DNA of 64,000 bases, taken from Coccinella septempunctata. Lineage: Eukaryota > Arthropoda > Insecta > Coleoptera > Coccinellidae. The number at the start of each line of letters is the position of its first letter. Within the stretch, counting starts at the first letter, position 1. The stretch covers positions 4,092,001 to 4,156,000 of the forward strand of contig NC_058192.1 of the NCBI RefSeq assembly GCF_907165205.1, in the 5' to 3' direction. The notes under the pieces are model-generated. The model saw only the letters and a list, made by a program, of their open reading frames with translations, did not search any database and was not told the DNA's origin. Position numbers and translations under genes: made by a program. Positions 24,979 through 35,760 of the stretch are shown piece by piece.

Positions 24979-25877
24979 TTTTTTCAGTTGAGGAAAGAGA
25001 TGATAGTCAGATTGAGCCAAATCTGGTGAATAAGGGGGGTGTTCTAGTGATTCAAACGCTAAATCACGAATTTTTTGCATGGCAACATGAGATTTGAGTG
25101 CGGGGCGTTGTCCTGCAAAAACAGAACTCCTTTGGATAGCTTTCCGCGTCTTTTCTTTTTAATTTTTTCCCGTATAGTGGTCAGTAATATCGAATAGTAA
25201 TCTCCGGTTATTGTTCTACCCTTATACAAAAAATCAATAATGATTACTCCATGGCAATCCCAAAAAACTGAAGCAAGAACTTTTCCAGCAGATTTTTGGA
25301 CACGAAACTTCTTAGGTCTTGGAGAACCAGAGTGTCGCCATTCCATCGATTGCTGCCTTGTTCTGGATCATAGAAATGTACTCTCATCCATAGTAACAAT
25401 TTGGTTTAAGAAGTCCACATCGTTTTCAAATGGAGCACAGATCGAACGCGATGCTTCTACCCTTGCACGCTTTTGGTCAACATTCAAACATTTGTGGATC
25501 CAGTTTGCAGCAATTTTTCTCATGTCCAAATTAACGTGAACTATATGATGAACGCGTTCGTATGAAATATTCAGTGCTTCAGATATCCGTTTTAGCCCAA
25601 TTCGACGGTCTGATAAAATCATGTCATGAACTGCATCGATATTTTCGAGGACTGACACAGAAACTGGCCATTCCGATCGGTCATCATCTTCAATGGAAAA
25701 TTTACCTCTTTTGAAGCTTGCAGTCCAATTTTTCACGGTCGCATACGAAGGACATTGATCACCAAGGGTATCAAGAATATCTTCGTAAATCTGCTCACCT
25801 CTTAACCCTTTTAAATACAGGTACTTGATGATGGCTCAATACTCCAATTTTTCGATTTTCACAATTTCGTTGGATAT
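24979..25877 (-). pseudogene. mariner transposase pseudogene (M2)
   Basis: Same DD34D mariner family as M1. The start codon is lost: the ATG expected at 25875-25877 reads ATA on the minus strand. A deletion of about five bases after TMDE (near 25380) removes part of the ETWVHFYDP segment and shifts the frame. Another break separates the LQDNAP region from the AFESLEHPPYSPDLAQSDYH region, where the HxAHK-type histidine segment is also damaged. The C-terminus after FPQLKK is absent. HTH segments (NWTASFKRGKF, LKRISEALNISYERVHH) are still clear. Confidence 0.88.
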
Positions 25878-26034
25878 CTTCTTCCTTTTAATTCATTGGG
25901 TAACTCTGGTTCACTTTTTCGACCTCAAACTTCACACTGACACTTCTTATGAGTTATTGTTCGTTGCTATGGTAACGCAATATTTTTTTATGCATGTAAC
26001 TGGTCTAGGCTAACTAGATATCAATACATCCTCG
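24979..26034 (-). mobile_element. mariner element M2, minus strand, 3'-truncated
   Basis: The promoter-side terminal repeat is present on the right. Read on the minus strand it starts CGAGGATGTATTGATATCTA and reaches the TTAGCCTA shared with the other end of the family. The transposase 3' end and its terminal repeat are missing; the element stops against a family R fragment. Confidence 0.87.
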
Positions 26035-26749
26035 TGTACCCGAGAGCGAACTGCACTTGAAACCTGAATTCCTCCCTTGAAACTTTCCAATTTCCGCCCA
26101 TTCGGACCTCGAATAGAAATCCTCAGTTTACGACCGCAACAATCGAAGCCGTGTAGTCCCCGAAGAAAAATAGATCCGGAAAAAGCTCAGCAATAATATT
26201 TATTCATGTTGTTGACGACGTGCTCCGCAGATTCCATTAAGTCTGGGGGCCATTAGGAGTCGATCTGATTAATCGATTTCCCTTTGCGTCCCGCAATTTC
26301 CATCCATCTCCTGTCGTTCTTTGAGATGGAAATGGAAAAACTACGTTATTGCAAACTTCTGTTAACTTTTATGACGTCCTTGACGGTCTCGGATACCGGC
26401 TCGGTTCGACGTTATTTTTATTCGATTCCGGATGCCGGAATTCCGTTTGAAATAGAAATGAAATTCAGATTCGGATTCAATTAGAAAACGCGAAATCGGG
26501 GATGGTAAAGTGCACGGGGAAGTTCCGGCTTAATTAAAACTTTCGTCGGGGAGATTTGCTCATTTTATTACCGAGAAGCGACGAATTACAGTATACGCCT
26601 TGACCTGAACTTACAAGGAATCAAATGCGATAAACAGTTGCTTCGATATAAGCTCCTTTGATTATTACCTCTCATTTTGGACTTATTCTTCTTCTGTTTA
26701 TACACGGTGGATCTTAGTCTTGTGAAATGGTTGACAATTCAAGAAGCTA
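26035..26749. other. Non-coding interval, GC-richer
   Basis: About 700 bp with several CpGs (26040-26560) and no copies elsewhere in the window. No coding signal is convincing. It could be a conserved non-coding element, but that is not demonstrated. Confidence 0.4.
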
Positions 26750-26880
26750 GTTAGGTGAACTATTAAAGAATGTCCTCTGAAAATTTCATGGACTTCAGTG
26801 CAACCGTTTGGTCTTGACGAATTTTTAAGTGAACCCATATTTTTTCGGAATTTTTCTGGGGTCAACTTTTGACACGCGTA
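26750..26880. repeat. Family S repeat fragment
   Basis: The segment with AATTTCATGG, then GCAACCGTTTGGTCTTGACG, then TTTTTCGGAATTTTTC matches 63395-63500 near the right end of the window. Both copies sit just upstream of a mariner copy of the same orientation (M3 here, M5 there). Confidence 0.6.
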
Positions 26881-26907
26881 TCTCCGAAACAAGTCATCGT
26901 AGAGCTG

Positions 26908-27962
26908 AAAGAAGATTTCCACCGAAATTGTGAAAATCGATCCATCATCAAATACCTGTATCTAAAAGGGTTAAGACGTAAGCAGATTTACGAAGATATG
27001 TTTAATACCCTTGGTGATCAATGTCATTCGTATGCGACCGTGAAAAATTGGACTGCAAGCTTCAAAAGAGGTAAATTTTCCATTGAAGATGATGACCGAT
27101 CGGAAAGGCCAGTTTCTGTGTCAGTCACCGAAAATATCGATGCAGTTCATGACATGATTTTATCAGACCGTCGAATTGGGCTAAAAAGGATATCTGAAGC
27201 ACTGAATATTTCATACGAACGCGTTCATCATATAGTTAACGTCAACTTGTCATGACAAAAATTGCTGCAAAATGGATCCCCAAATGTTTGAATGTTGATC
27301 AAAAGCGTGCGAGGGTAGAAGCATCGCGTTCGATCTGTGCTCGATTTGAAAACGATGTAGACTTCTTAAAACGAATTGTTACTACGGATGAGACTTGGGT
27401 ACATTTCTACGACCCAGAAATAAAGCAACAGTCGATTTTTTTGTTTTGTTTTTTGGGATTGCCATGGAGTAATAATGATGGATTTGTTTGATAAGGGTAG
27501 AACAATAACTGGAGATTATTTTTCGACTTAGCTGAGTACTCTACTGGAAAAATTAAAGAGAAAAGACGCGGAAATCTACCTAAAGGTATTTTGCTTTTGC
27601 AGGACAACGCCCCTGTACACAAATCTCATGTTGCCATGAAAAAATTCGTAATTTAGGATTTGAATTACTAGAACACCCCCCTTATTCACCAGATTTGGCT
27701 CCATCCGACTATCAGTTCTTTCCTCAACTGAAAGAAAGTTTACAAGGTCGTAAATTTTCTTCCAACGAGGAGGTTATAAAAGCTGTGGAGGTCTAGTTTG
27801 CAGAGCAAGAAGAAACATTTTTTTTAAAGGTCTAGAGACGTTGCAAGTTAGCTGTAATAAATGTATCCAATTAAGAAGAGAATATGTTGAGTAATTAAAT
27901 ATTTTTACATTGAAATTTTATTTGCTTCTATAGTTGGCTAAGAATTTTTCAGTATATCCTCG
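26908..27962 (+). mobile_element. mariner element M3, plus strand, 5'-truncated
   Basis: The right end is complete: CAGTATATCCTCG followed by TA (27963-27964). On the left, similarity begins at the start of the coding region, so the promoter-side terminal repeat is missing. Confidence 0.88.
26914..27894 (+). pseudogene. mariner transposase pseudogene (M3)
   Basis: DD34D mariner transposase with multiple lesions. The start codon reads ATT (26914-26916). About 16 bases are missing after GTGAAAATCG compared with the copy at 46.5 kb. A frameshift at 27250 breaks VNL-DMRKIAAKW, and more indels follow after 27420, where the expected WRHSGSP region is largely deleted. Recognisable pieces are IIKYLYLKGLR, YATVKNWTASFKRGK, TTDETWVHFYDPE (first Asp), the DNAP region near 27600 and YSPDLAPSDYQFFPQL near 27680-27730. 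The stop at 27892-27894 is in the family position. Confidence 0.88.
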
Positions 27963-27964
27963 TA

Positions 27965-30474
27965 TTGCTGCTTCACACATCTGGAAATCGCTGTTTGATT
28001 GAAAAAATTAGATAAATTGGGAAACCGATGCTTGAAACTTCTACCCATCTTCGAGACACAGTTTCAATTTCGCAATAAATCGTGTTGTAAGTCATCCGAA
28101 GGTTATTCAAAATTCGCGGTAAACAGATCGATGGGTGAAAATAGAGGAGCAGACAACATCGCGATAAAAAAAAACTCAAACTGGAACTTTTGAATGGGTC
28201 TAAACTGCGGAATTCCCAAGTTTCAACGATCGAAAGCCGATAAACCTCAATCGCGCTCGCAAAGTTTCGAAGTGTGGTTCTCCGAAGATGTATTTCAGGG
28301 CTTCACTTTCCGTCCTCGTTAATGGTCTAGATACTTTTGTATCCAATGGAGCTGCAGTAATAATGCTGTATGTATCTGGGAATCGCAGAGAGATTTGGTG
28401 AAATCTGATTATAAGATTATAAAGTGTCGTCTTTGATGAAGTAAACATTTTTTTAATTGGGATTCCAATTCTTCACTAATTCTTCTTTTCGGTCTTCTAA
28501 ATATCAAGTTGGTGGTATCTCTCAGAAGCTCGTTGAAGAGAAAATTAAATAGTTCAGGGTTTTTTTATGAAATTGAACTATTTACATACTCAACCTTAGG
28601 GATTTTTACAGCCATACTCTTATCTACTCTACTCAACTCCACTCGAATCTACTCTACTCTTCTGTACCCTACTTTTTTGTAGTCATACGAAGAGGTTTCT
28701 GTAATGAAGTTCTGAATTATTCTTCTATCAGCCAAATTCCCTTTGATGTTTATTTTTCGAATAGTTAGTTGATTATTACAAGTTCCTTCATTAGAGAGGA
28801 TATCGAGCTCAATATAAACAATTATTATCGAAGGTACACACCAGGACATTTATTTTATTGTCGAATATTATTTCGAATAGGCTGGTTCATCACTTGTGAA
28901 TACTTGATGAAATCGTGCATATTAAAACGATGTAAATCGTGCAAGCTCATCTTGGACTTCATTAAGGAGGGAAATTTACTTGTATCGGAAAAATTGACAC
29001 TTTCTTTCTAAACAATACTGCAGTAAAAACAATCGACATTAAATGAATTTGGTTGTATAACTCATTTCAAAGACGAAGTACGATAGATGAGTACGATAGA
29101 TAGACGAAGTACGATAGACAAGAAACGATAATATTGACTGGCCACCATTACGATGTGATTTGACTGCGTTGGACCAAAATGAATTTATGGAGTGAATGAT
29201 GTTTTTCGATGAGATAGTAAGTTAAAGTCTGGGAAATAAATGCTAAACATCAATTTCTGCCCTTTATTATACAGTTGCCGAATGAATACGTTAATTTTCT
29301 CATTTGCACACCCCTGCTGATGGACCGAAGGCTAGATTGGCAGCATCCATTCATTCTCGGCCCAAAATATCCTTTATTATTAAACAACGGAAAGATGAAG
29401 GCGCTTATCTCCCTCTGGACCCTGAATAATATCCCCTTTATAGGAATAATTACCTTTATTTCCCCATCTTTGAATTTCTTCGGTTCCCCATCGAAGCATC
29501 TTGAGTATTCCTTCGGAGGGTCCTCCCCCTCGTCCAGATTGGAAATTTTAATTTCAATCAGATAATCCGGTGACGGCAGAACGAAGGTTTGCGTTTTGGC
29601 CTGATCTCGAATTCATTTATTTTCAGCTTTTGTAGATTGAAATCGATTCCGCTTTTTCTGTTCTCGAAAGGGAACGGAGAAAAAGGCTTTATTGCCTTTC
29701 TGGATGTTCCGAAGTGATGCTCTTCGGAGGCTACGATGGAAAGATTTCTGATGCTTATCGGAAAAGCCCTCTAATGAATTTTTTCATCTAGGGTATCGGC
29801 ATATTTGCAGATGAGACAAGATCCACGAAAACTTAATGGATGGAGATGGTCACGGATCAAATATGTGCACTGAATTGGCATGAAATATGCCAATTCAGTG
29901 GTTTATTATTTTTCCATCATGTCCGATTCCAAGTTCACATTCATGGGGATACCAAAAAAGCTGATATTTCTCGAATCCCGATAATATAGACGCAGCATAA
30001 AGCAGTAAAAACGTCGGCCGGTTTCAGAATAGTGAGAACGGTATATTTATTGTTATTTTCAGAGGGTTGTAACTTTTCCAAGGTTTCCCAGGTGACTAGA
30101 TTGGTTATATACCCAGTCGTAAAACAGGTTTTTTATTGTCGCATAGCTCCGACAAAGCGGTGCTGAAACAGATGAGAGATGTCAGTTTTCCATTTTACAG
30201 GTTTATTAGCGAATTATTTTTGTCGTGACTAAACAGGCATTTTTCGTTTCTGCAATTTATGCAAATTTTTCAATGAATATTTTAAACCTTGGTTGAACGA
30301 GCCTTGTAATGAAATATTGCTGAATTACTGGGTGGGATGGCTAAAAAATAGATAAGAGTGATGAGTGCCATATTTCAAGCCACAAATGACGTGAAAGTTT
30401 TTAGTTTTCGAGCTGTTTGATCATCGCCGACTTCAGATTTCCATTTTCAGTTCTGAGGATTCAAGGATAACTCA
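27965..30474. other. Non-coding interval
   Basis: About 2.5 kb with no supported gene. It holds a pyrimidine-rich CTACTCTACTC-type tract (28617-28672), a short imperfect repeat of GACGAAGTACGATAGA (29072-29120) and the hairpin listed at 29868-29900. 29280-29780 is GC-richer than its flanks. Confidence 0.42.
29868..29900. repeat. Perfect 14-bp inverted repeat with 5-nt loop
   Basis: CACTGAATTGGCAT (29868-29881) and ATGCCAATTCAGTG (29887-29900) pair perfectly around GAAAT. The stem is too short for a standard microRNA precursor, and no T-run follows. It may be a protein-binding palindrome or chance. Confidence 0.55.
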
Positions 30475-30476
30475 TA

Positions 30477-31183
30477 GAGTCATTTGGGGTAACTGAGCGC
30501 AGTGAGTAAGTGTGCGCAGTGCGTATATCTCGACTATGCAATGTATGAAAGAGGGGTTCATTTGGGTGAAGCAAGGGCGCAGAATCGCCATATTAGTTTT
30601 TCATAGGAGTGCGCCGTGCTACGTTTCTTTAACTTTTTATTTGCAATCAATCAAATTCGCTAGTTTTCTTGTTAATTTTTAGCATCTCTGCACATTCTGC
30701 CAGGTCCAAGTTCCGAGTCCCTCAGTGTTAAACAATATTTTATTCGATCATGGGCATATTAATCTAGATATATAATAAAAAATTTTAGGTTCTCTTAGCT
30801 GCTCAACTCTATAAGAACGTCAATTCAAATTTTGGCTTACTGGGGAAAGTGTGCGCGGGTAAGTGTGCGCATAGATTCATTATATGGGCATTTGTTCAGT
30901 GAGGAATAAATTATGACATTGTTGATTTTCTTGGTTAAGACTCGATCCATATTGTCCTATTTGTTCAGAAAAATATGAAGAGCCACCAACATGGGAATGT
31001 ATCAAGTGTTGTGTTCACCAAGAATTGTGGCACGAATAATAATGCACTGCTTGTAAAGCGCTTCTGTATTGACAATAAACAGCATTTCTCTAATATTGTA
31101 ACATTTTGATGACATTATTTTGTAATTTGTTTTGATTGTGTGGTTCACTAGGCACTAGTGCGCACAGTTGCCCCGAATGACTC
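30477..31183 (+). mobile_element. Family P TIR element, copy B (707 bp, internally deleted)
   Basis: Ends GAGTCATTTGGGG and CCCCGAATGACTC, flanked by TA at 30475-30476 and 31184-31185. It lacks about 220 bp present in copy A near its right side, including the inverted GTAAGTGTGCGCA site. The finger relic is present; here the segment after W reads H-E-stop-stop-C-T-A-C, which keeps the His and the last Cys pair that copy A has shifted out of frame. Confidence 0.85.
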
Positions 31184-31185
31184 TA

Positions 31186-34143
31186 TAAAACGAGATTTTC
31201 AATCAATAATAAGGAAATACAGAGTTTGTCTATTTGAAGAGGTTCTCTCACTTTTGGTTAACTATTAAGTTTGTTAGAAATGTGTGAAGTTGAACATCTG
31301 AGAAAATGAAACATTTCTCCAAATCTGATGAGAGAAATTTGTTTCTTGCATTGGGTCTTGGTTCCTTTATTGGCGAACCTATTAAATTTTGTTGAAATTA
31401 TTCGTCAATGTCTGCATATTTCGTATGAGAGATGAATTGATGTTGAATATAGTTTAATATTATAGCTTTCTGACAAAAACCATCCTGGAAAGCATTTGGC
31501 AGAACATGCCATTTATCAAGAGGAAATTTAGTCAAGATTGGCCTGTCTTAAACAAAAAACCAAATGATACTCTTACGCTCTGAAACTCCATAAGTGTACT
31601 TCATCTTTCTAACTTAGAGTTGATGTAACACTTTCATTGAAAACTTCATCCAGTTAGGTAAGGTTAGATGTTTCGGAATCAAAGTTACACTACGTCGCCA
31701 TGCGTCCATTTCCCATGTCAAGAAACCACCAAGGCAGTTCAAGCATAAACTGCCATAATAAACTGTTGCGATAGCCAAGATATGCCCAACCAATTTACGC
31801 GACACCTGGGGATGGGCCACAAAATCAGTGTTTCACAAGTTTCGAATGACAGGTAGCGTGATTTATTCCCACAGAGAAACGGAGAATTATCTCACTCCCT
31901 ATCGTCCTAGACGTCACCAGTTTTTGCCACAGACACAAACCGCACGCACCCCCTTGCAACATTACCTGGCACCTTTATCCTAAAATGCGAAGAGAATGAG
32001 ATGACAATCTCCAGGTGTCCCCTTCTTTGAAATCTCAATTTCCGTGACCGGAGACGTCGTTCTTTATTTATCATTTAACGATTTTCTCACACATTTTATG
32101 ATGTTCGAAGGTGAGGCCAAATATTTTTGTTTGTCCTAACGAGCCTCGAAGTGCGAAGGAATGTTTAGATCTAGATTCCGACGAAAAATGCAAGTCTCAC
32201 AACACGTTTTAAAGAAGACCAACAAAAATCCCAAAGAAAAATGAAGGTTCACAATTGGAAATTAAACTTTTATGGTAGATGAGTAAAAAAAATAAGGAGG
32301 TTGGACTAAAATTACTAACTAATCTATTAATTGACTTTTTTATGTTTGTCGTTTCAAGAAAAGAAATCAATTTCCTGGCAAAAGACCTCCACGTTGTTGA
32401 AGAAGAAAGGGCATCAATCAAGAAAAAAACAACACAAAAAGAATGAATATTGAAACAGAACAATTGTTGATGAATTTCTGAAAAGAGGCAATCAAATATC
32501 TTCATTAACCTTAATCAATTGGACCGAATCAAAATGATTACAAATGATGAGAGAGGCTTTCGGGTGATATTCAATTGTCATATTATATAATCGCCCTCAA
32601 TAAGTGAAGAATGGCGACCTTGAACCCCAAAATTTCATATAATGGTGGTGAACACTAGCAGAGGATTATGGGAAAATGGAATAGAACAATTTTCATAATT
32701 TAGGGTAATCAAAATTGCTCGATTCTATCAGTAACTTGACCCTTCGCACGGCCCACTATATAGTAGATTGAACGTGCCAGAGCTGGCTTTCATGAAGCTC
32801 TGCTTTCGAAGTAGGCATTAGATTGAGAGGTGTATCCTGAATGAAAAGACACGAACTAATGAATCAGCCCTTTTCAGATGTTATCTTTATCAATCTAGGT
32901 TTCGATGATATAATAATAGTGATTAATTTATGCATATTTGATAAGTCATCAGCATAATATGTGGTTTCTATCATTTCCTCCACTTCAGAGTGATTGCTTT
33001 CTTTCTCATGCCAAGCTCTGGTCAGCATTGGTACGTATTTATGGTATGAAATTTCAGGAGACAGATGTTTGTGGATTCTCCTAATACAAATCGATGAGAA
33101 ATCATTTCAAAACCCCAAACCTATTCAACAATTATTAGATTCACAAATACCCCGCCACAATAGTTAGGGAACCATTACCTATTCTATGATAATTGATATT
33201 TTTTTCAGGTAGGGCCCATTCGTTGAGGAAAGGACAAAACTGCTGAAACTTGATCTTGATATAATCAGATACTGCATGCATTGTTGAGCTTCAAATCCAT
33301 CCTGAAACTTCTTTTTTCTCCACCAAAGTTGTAGATCTCATAAGTCCATAGAAACACTGAGCTATGCGTTGATTTCTTGAACATCAGCGAAGTTAAACTA
33401 ATGAAATGACCTCCATCTGAAACTACTGCTTCCATCAAAAAGCAAAAAGGTTTTTTAAGGGTTAATATTTTGCCGCATTTTGAATTTCAGGTGGAGGCAG
33501 CAGAATTCAGTTAAATACCGAAAACCACTCAATCCCATATATCACCTGCAATCCCAGCACAGTCGCAAATATTTGCTCTTGGCCAAGACCACAAAATCCC
33601 AAACCTCACTCCCCTCACCTAAACGGAATCAAAACCTCCTTTCGTGCCACCACAGAGTAGTAAAAGACGGATGAATTAAATGTCCCGACGAGGAAGTAAC
33701 TGAAAGTGTAATGCATAAATTACGACCAGATTAAGAAGGGTACACAAGATGAATGAGGTCGCCAATTCCATCAGGCAAATTTAATTATTCTGGACCTTCC
33801 GCAGGGGCTTACACACGCGGTTGAATCATTTCACTATCTACCATCGGATTATCAGAGTGATAAATTCGGCGGATGCAATATCGTCTAGCATAGTTTCTTC
33901 CAGCGGCCATTATTCAAGTCACGAAGAAAGTCTCATAAAATGGATAAAACAAAACCCGGATTTATATTCAAGAGTTTAAGTGAGACGTATGGCTGGCGCT
34001 TTCAAATTGATTCTTTTTTGATAATCCTAGCTTTTCCAGGGCCCGTTTGATTCACTTCTTTCGAATGAGGTTAAAACCAATGAGGTGGGGAGCCATATCT
34101 GTTCAATTTCAACGCTTTTGGGAGAACAGAAACTTGACGGAAT
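31186..34143. other. Non-coding interval
   Basis: About 3 kb without a gene or repeat that I recognise. Short frames (for example 33480-33674) lack family features and splice context. Confidence 0.42.
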
Positions 34144-35536
34144 ATTCTATCGAATGATGTATATATTTTAGTTATTTTTAATAGAGGATCATCTTCAACC
34201 CCCATGTCTCCTCAGCAAGTCTATTGTTGCTTCTGAGCCAGCTTATGAAGGCGCTTATCCACGTTTACAACAATATCCTGTAGGAATCATTCAATTTTCT
34301 GAAATTGGGAACGATTTCCTATGTTTTTCAATTCCCCTGTCGAATAGCTCTCTATTTTGGCAGCTCTAATATTATTTTTTGACAAATCACAACTATACCA
34401 TTACTGAAAATGGAAAACCCTATCAAGGTTGTCCAAATTGGGTGCCAGAAAATGGTAGAAATTTTGTTAAAACGATTGTGGAGCTGCTGGTGGATAAAAT
34501 AACTAAAGTTTTCTGGTTGGGTTTAGTTCTAGTTCAATAACGAGAGTTTCTTCTTCAATCTTTCAGTCCAGACTGAAGGGAGTTTTCAGTTAAGCGATAT
34601 ACAGGGTGATCATTCTATCGAATGATGTAGGTATTTTAGTTATTTTTAATAGAGGATCATCTTCAACCTCCATTTCCCTTCAGCAAGTCTATTGTTGATT
34701 CTGAGCCAGCTAATGAAGGCGCTGATCCACATTTACAACAATATCCTGTAGGAATCATTAAATTTTCTGAAATTGAGAACGATTTCCTATTTTTTTCAAT
34801 TCCCCTGTCGAATAGCTCTCTATTTTGGCAGCTCTAATATTATTTTTTTGACAAATCACAACTATACCATTACTGAAAATGGAAAACCCCATCAAGGTTG
34901 TCCAAATTGGGTGCCACAAAATGGTAGAAATTTTGTTAAAACGATTATGGAGCTGCTGGTGGATAAAATAACTAAAGTTTCCTGCTTGGGTTTAGTTCTA
35001 GTTCAATAACGAGAGTTTCTTCTTTAATCTTTCAGGCCAGACTGAAGGGAGTTTTCAGTTAAGCGATATACAGGGTGATCATTCTATCGAATGATGTAGG
35101 TATTTTAGTTATTTTTAATAGAGGATCATCTTCAACCTCCATGTCTCCTCAGCAGGTCTATTGTTGCTTCTGAGCCAGCTGATGAGGGCGCTAATCCACG
35201 TTTACAACAATATCCTGTAGGAATCCTTCAATTTTCTGAAATCGAGAACGATTTCCTATGTTTTTCAATTCCCCTGTCGAATAGCTCTCTATTTTGGCAG
35301 CTCTAATATTATTTTTTGACTAATCACAACTATACCATTACTGAAAATGGAAAACCCCATCAAGGTTATCGAAATTGGGTGCCAAAAAATGGTAGAAATT
35401 TTGTTAAAACGATTGTGGAGCTGCTGGTGGATAAAATAGCTGAAGTTTCCTGGTTGGGTTTAGTTCTAGTTCAATAACGAGAGTTTCTTCTTCAATCTTT
35501 CAGGACAGACTGAAGGGAGTTTTCAGTCAAGCGATA
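34144..35536. repeat. Tandem triplication, about 469-bp period
   Basis: Three head-to-tail copies start at about 34144, 34613 and 35082 with TCTATCGAATGATGTA. Each includes GAGGATCATCTTCAAC, CAATTCCCCTGTCGAATAGC, TGGTAGAAATTTTGTTAAAA and the end phrase GAAGGGAGTTTTCAG. Copies differ by scattered substitutions and one-base indels. Units 1 and 2 end with GCGATATACAGGGTGATCAT, and after unit 3 the array runs directly into the MITE at 35537. No frame is conserved between units. Confidence 0.85.
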
Positions 35537-35758
35537 TACAGGGTGATTTTTTGACTCGTACAGATATTTCAACAGTGGATTCTTGAGATCAAAAGAAACA
35601 CTTTTTTCCTATGCCATTTTTTCCTATCCAGCCCTGATAAAAAGATATAGAATTGAACCCATACCATCCGGAAAAAATAGGTGAAGGAAAAAAGTGTTTC
35701 TTTTAATCTCAAGAATCTACTGTTGAAATATTTTTACGAGTCAAGGACTCACCCTGTA
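35537..35758. mobile_element. Family R MITE (222 bp, about 70-bp TIRs, TA duplication)
   Basis: The left arm (TACAGGGTG, then GACTCGTACAGATATTTC, then GAAACACTTTTTTCC) is the near-perfect complement of the right arm (GGAAAAAAGTGTTTC, then CTGTTGAAATATTTTTACGA, then CACCCTGTA). TA flanks both ends (35535-35536 and 35759-35760). It has no coding capacity. Partial copies are at 11.9, 20.9 and 24.95 kb. The TA target suggests a Tc1/mariner-type source. Confidence 0.87.
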
Positions 35759-35760
35759 TA

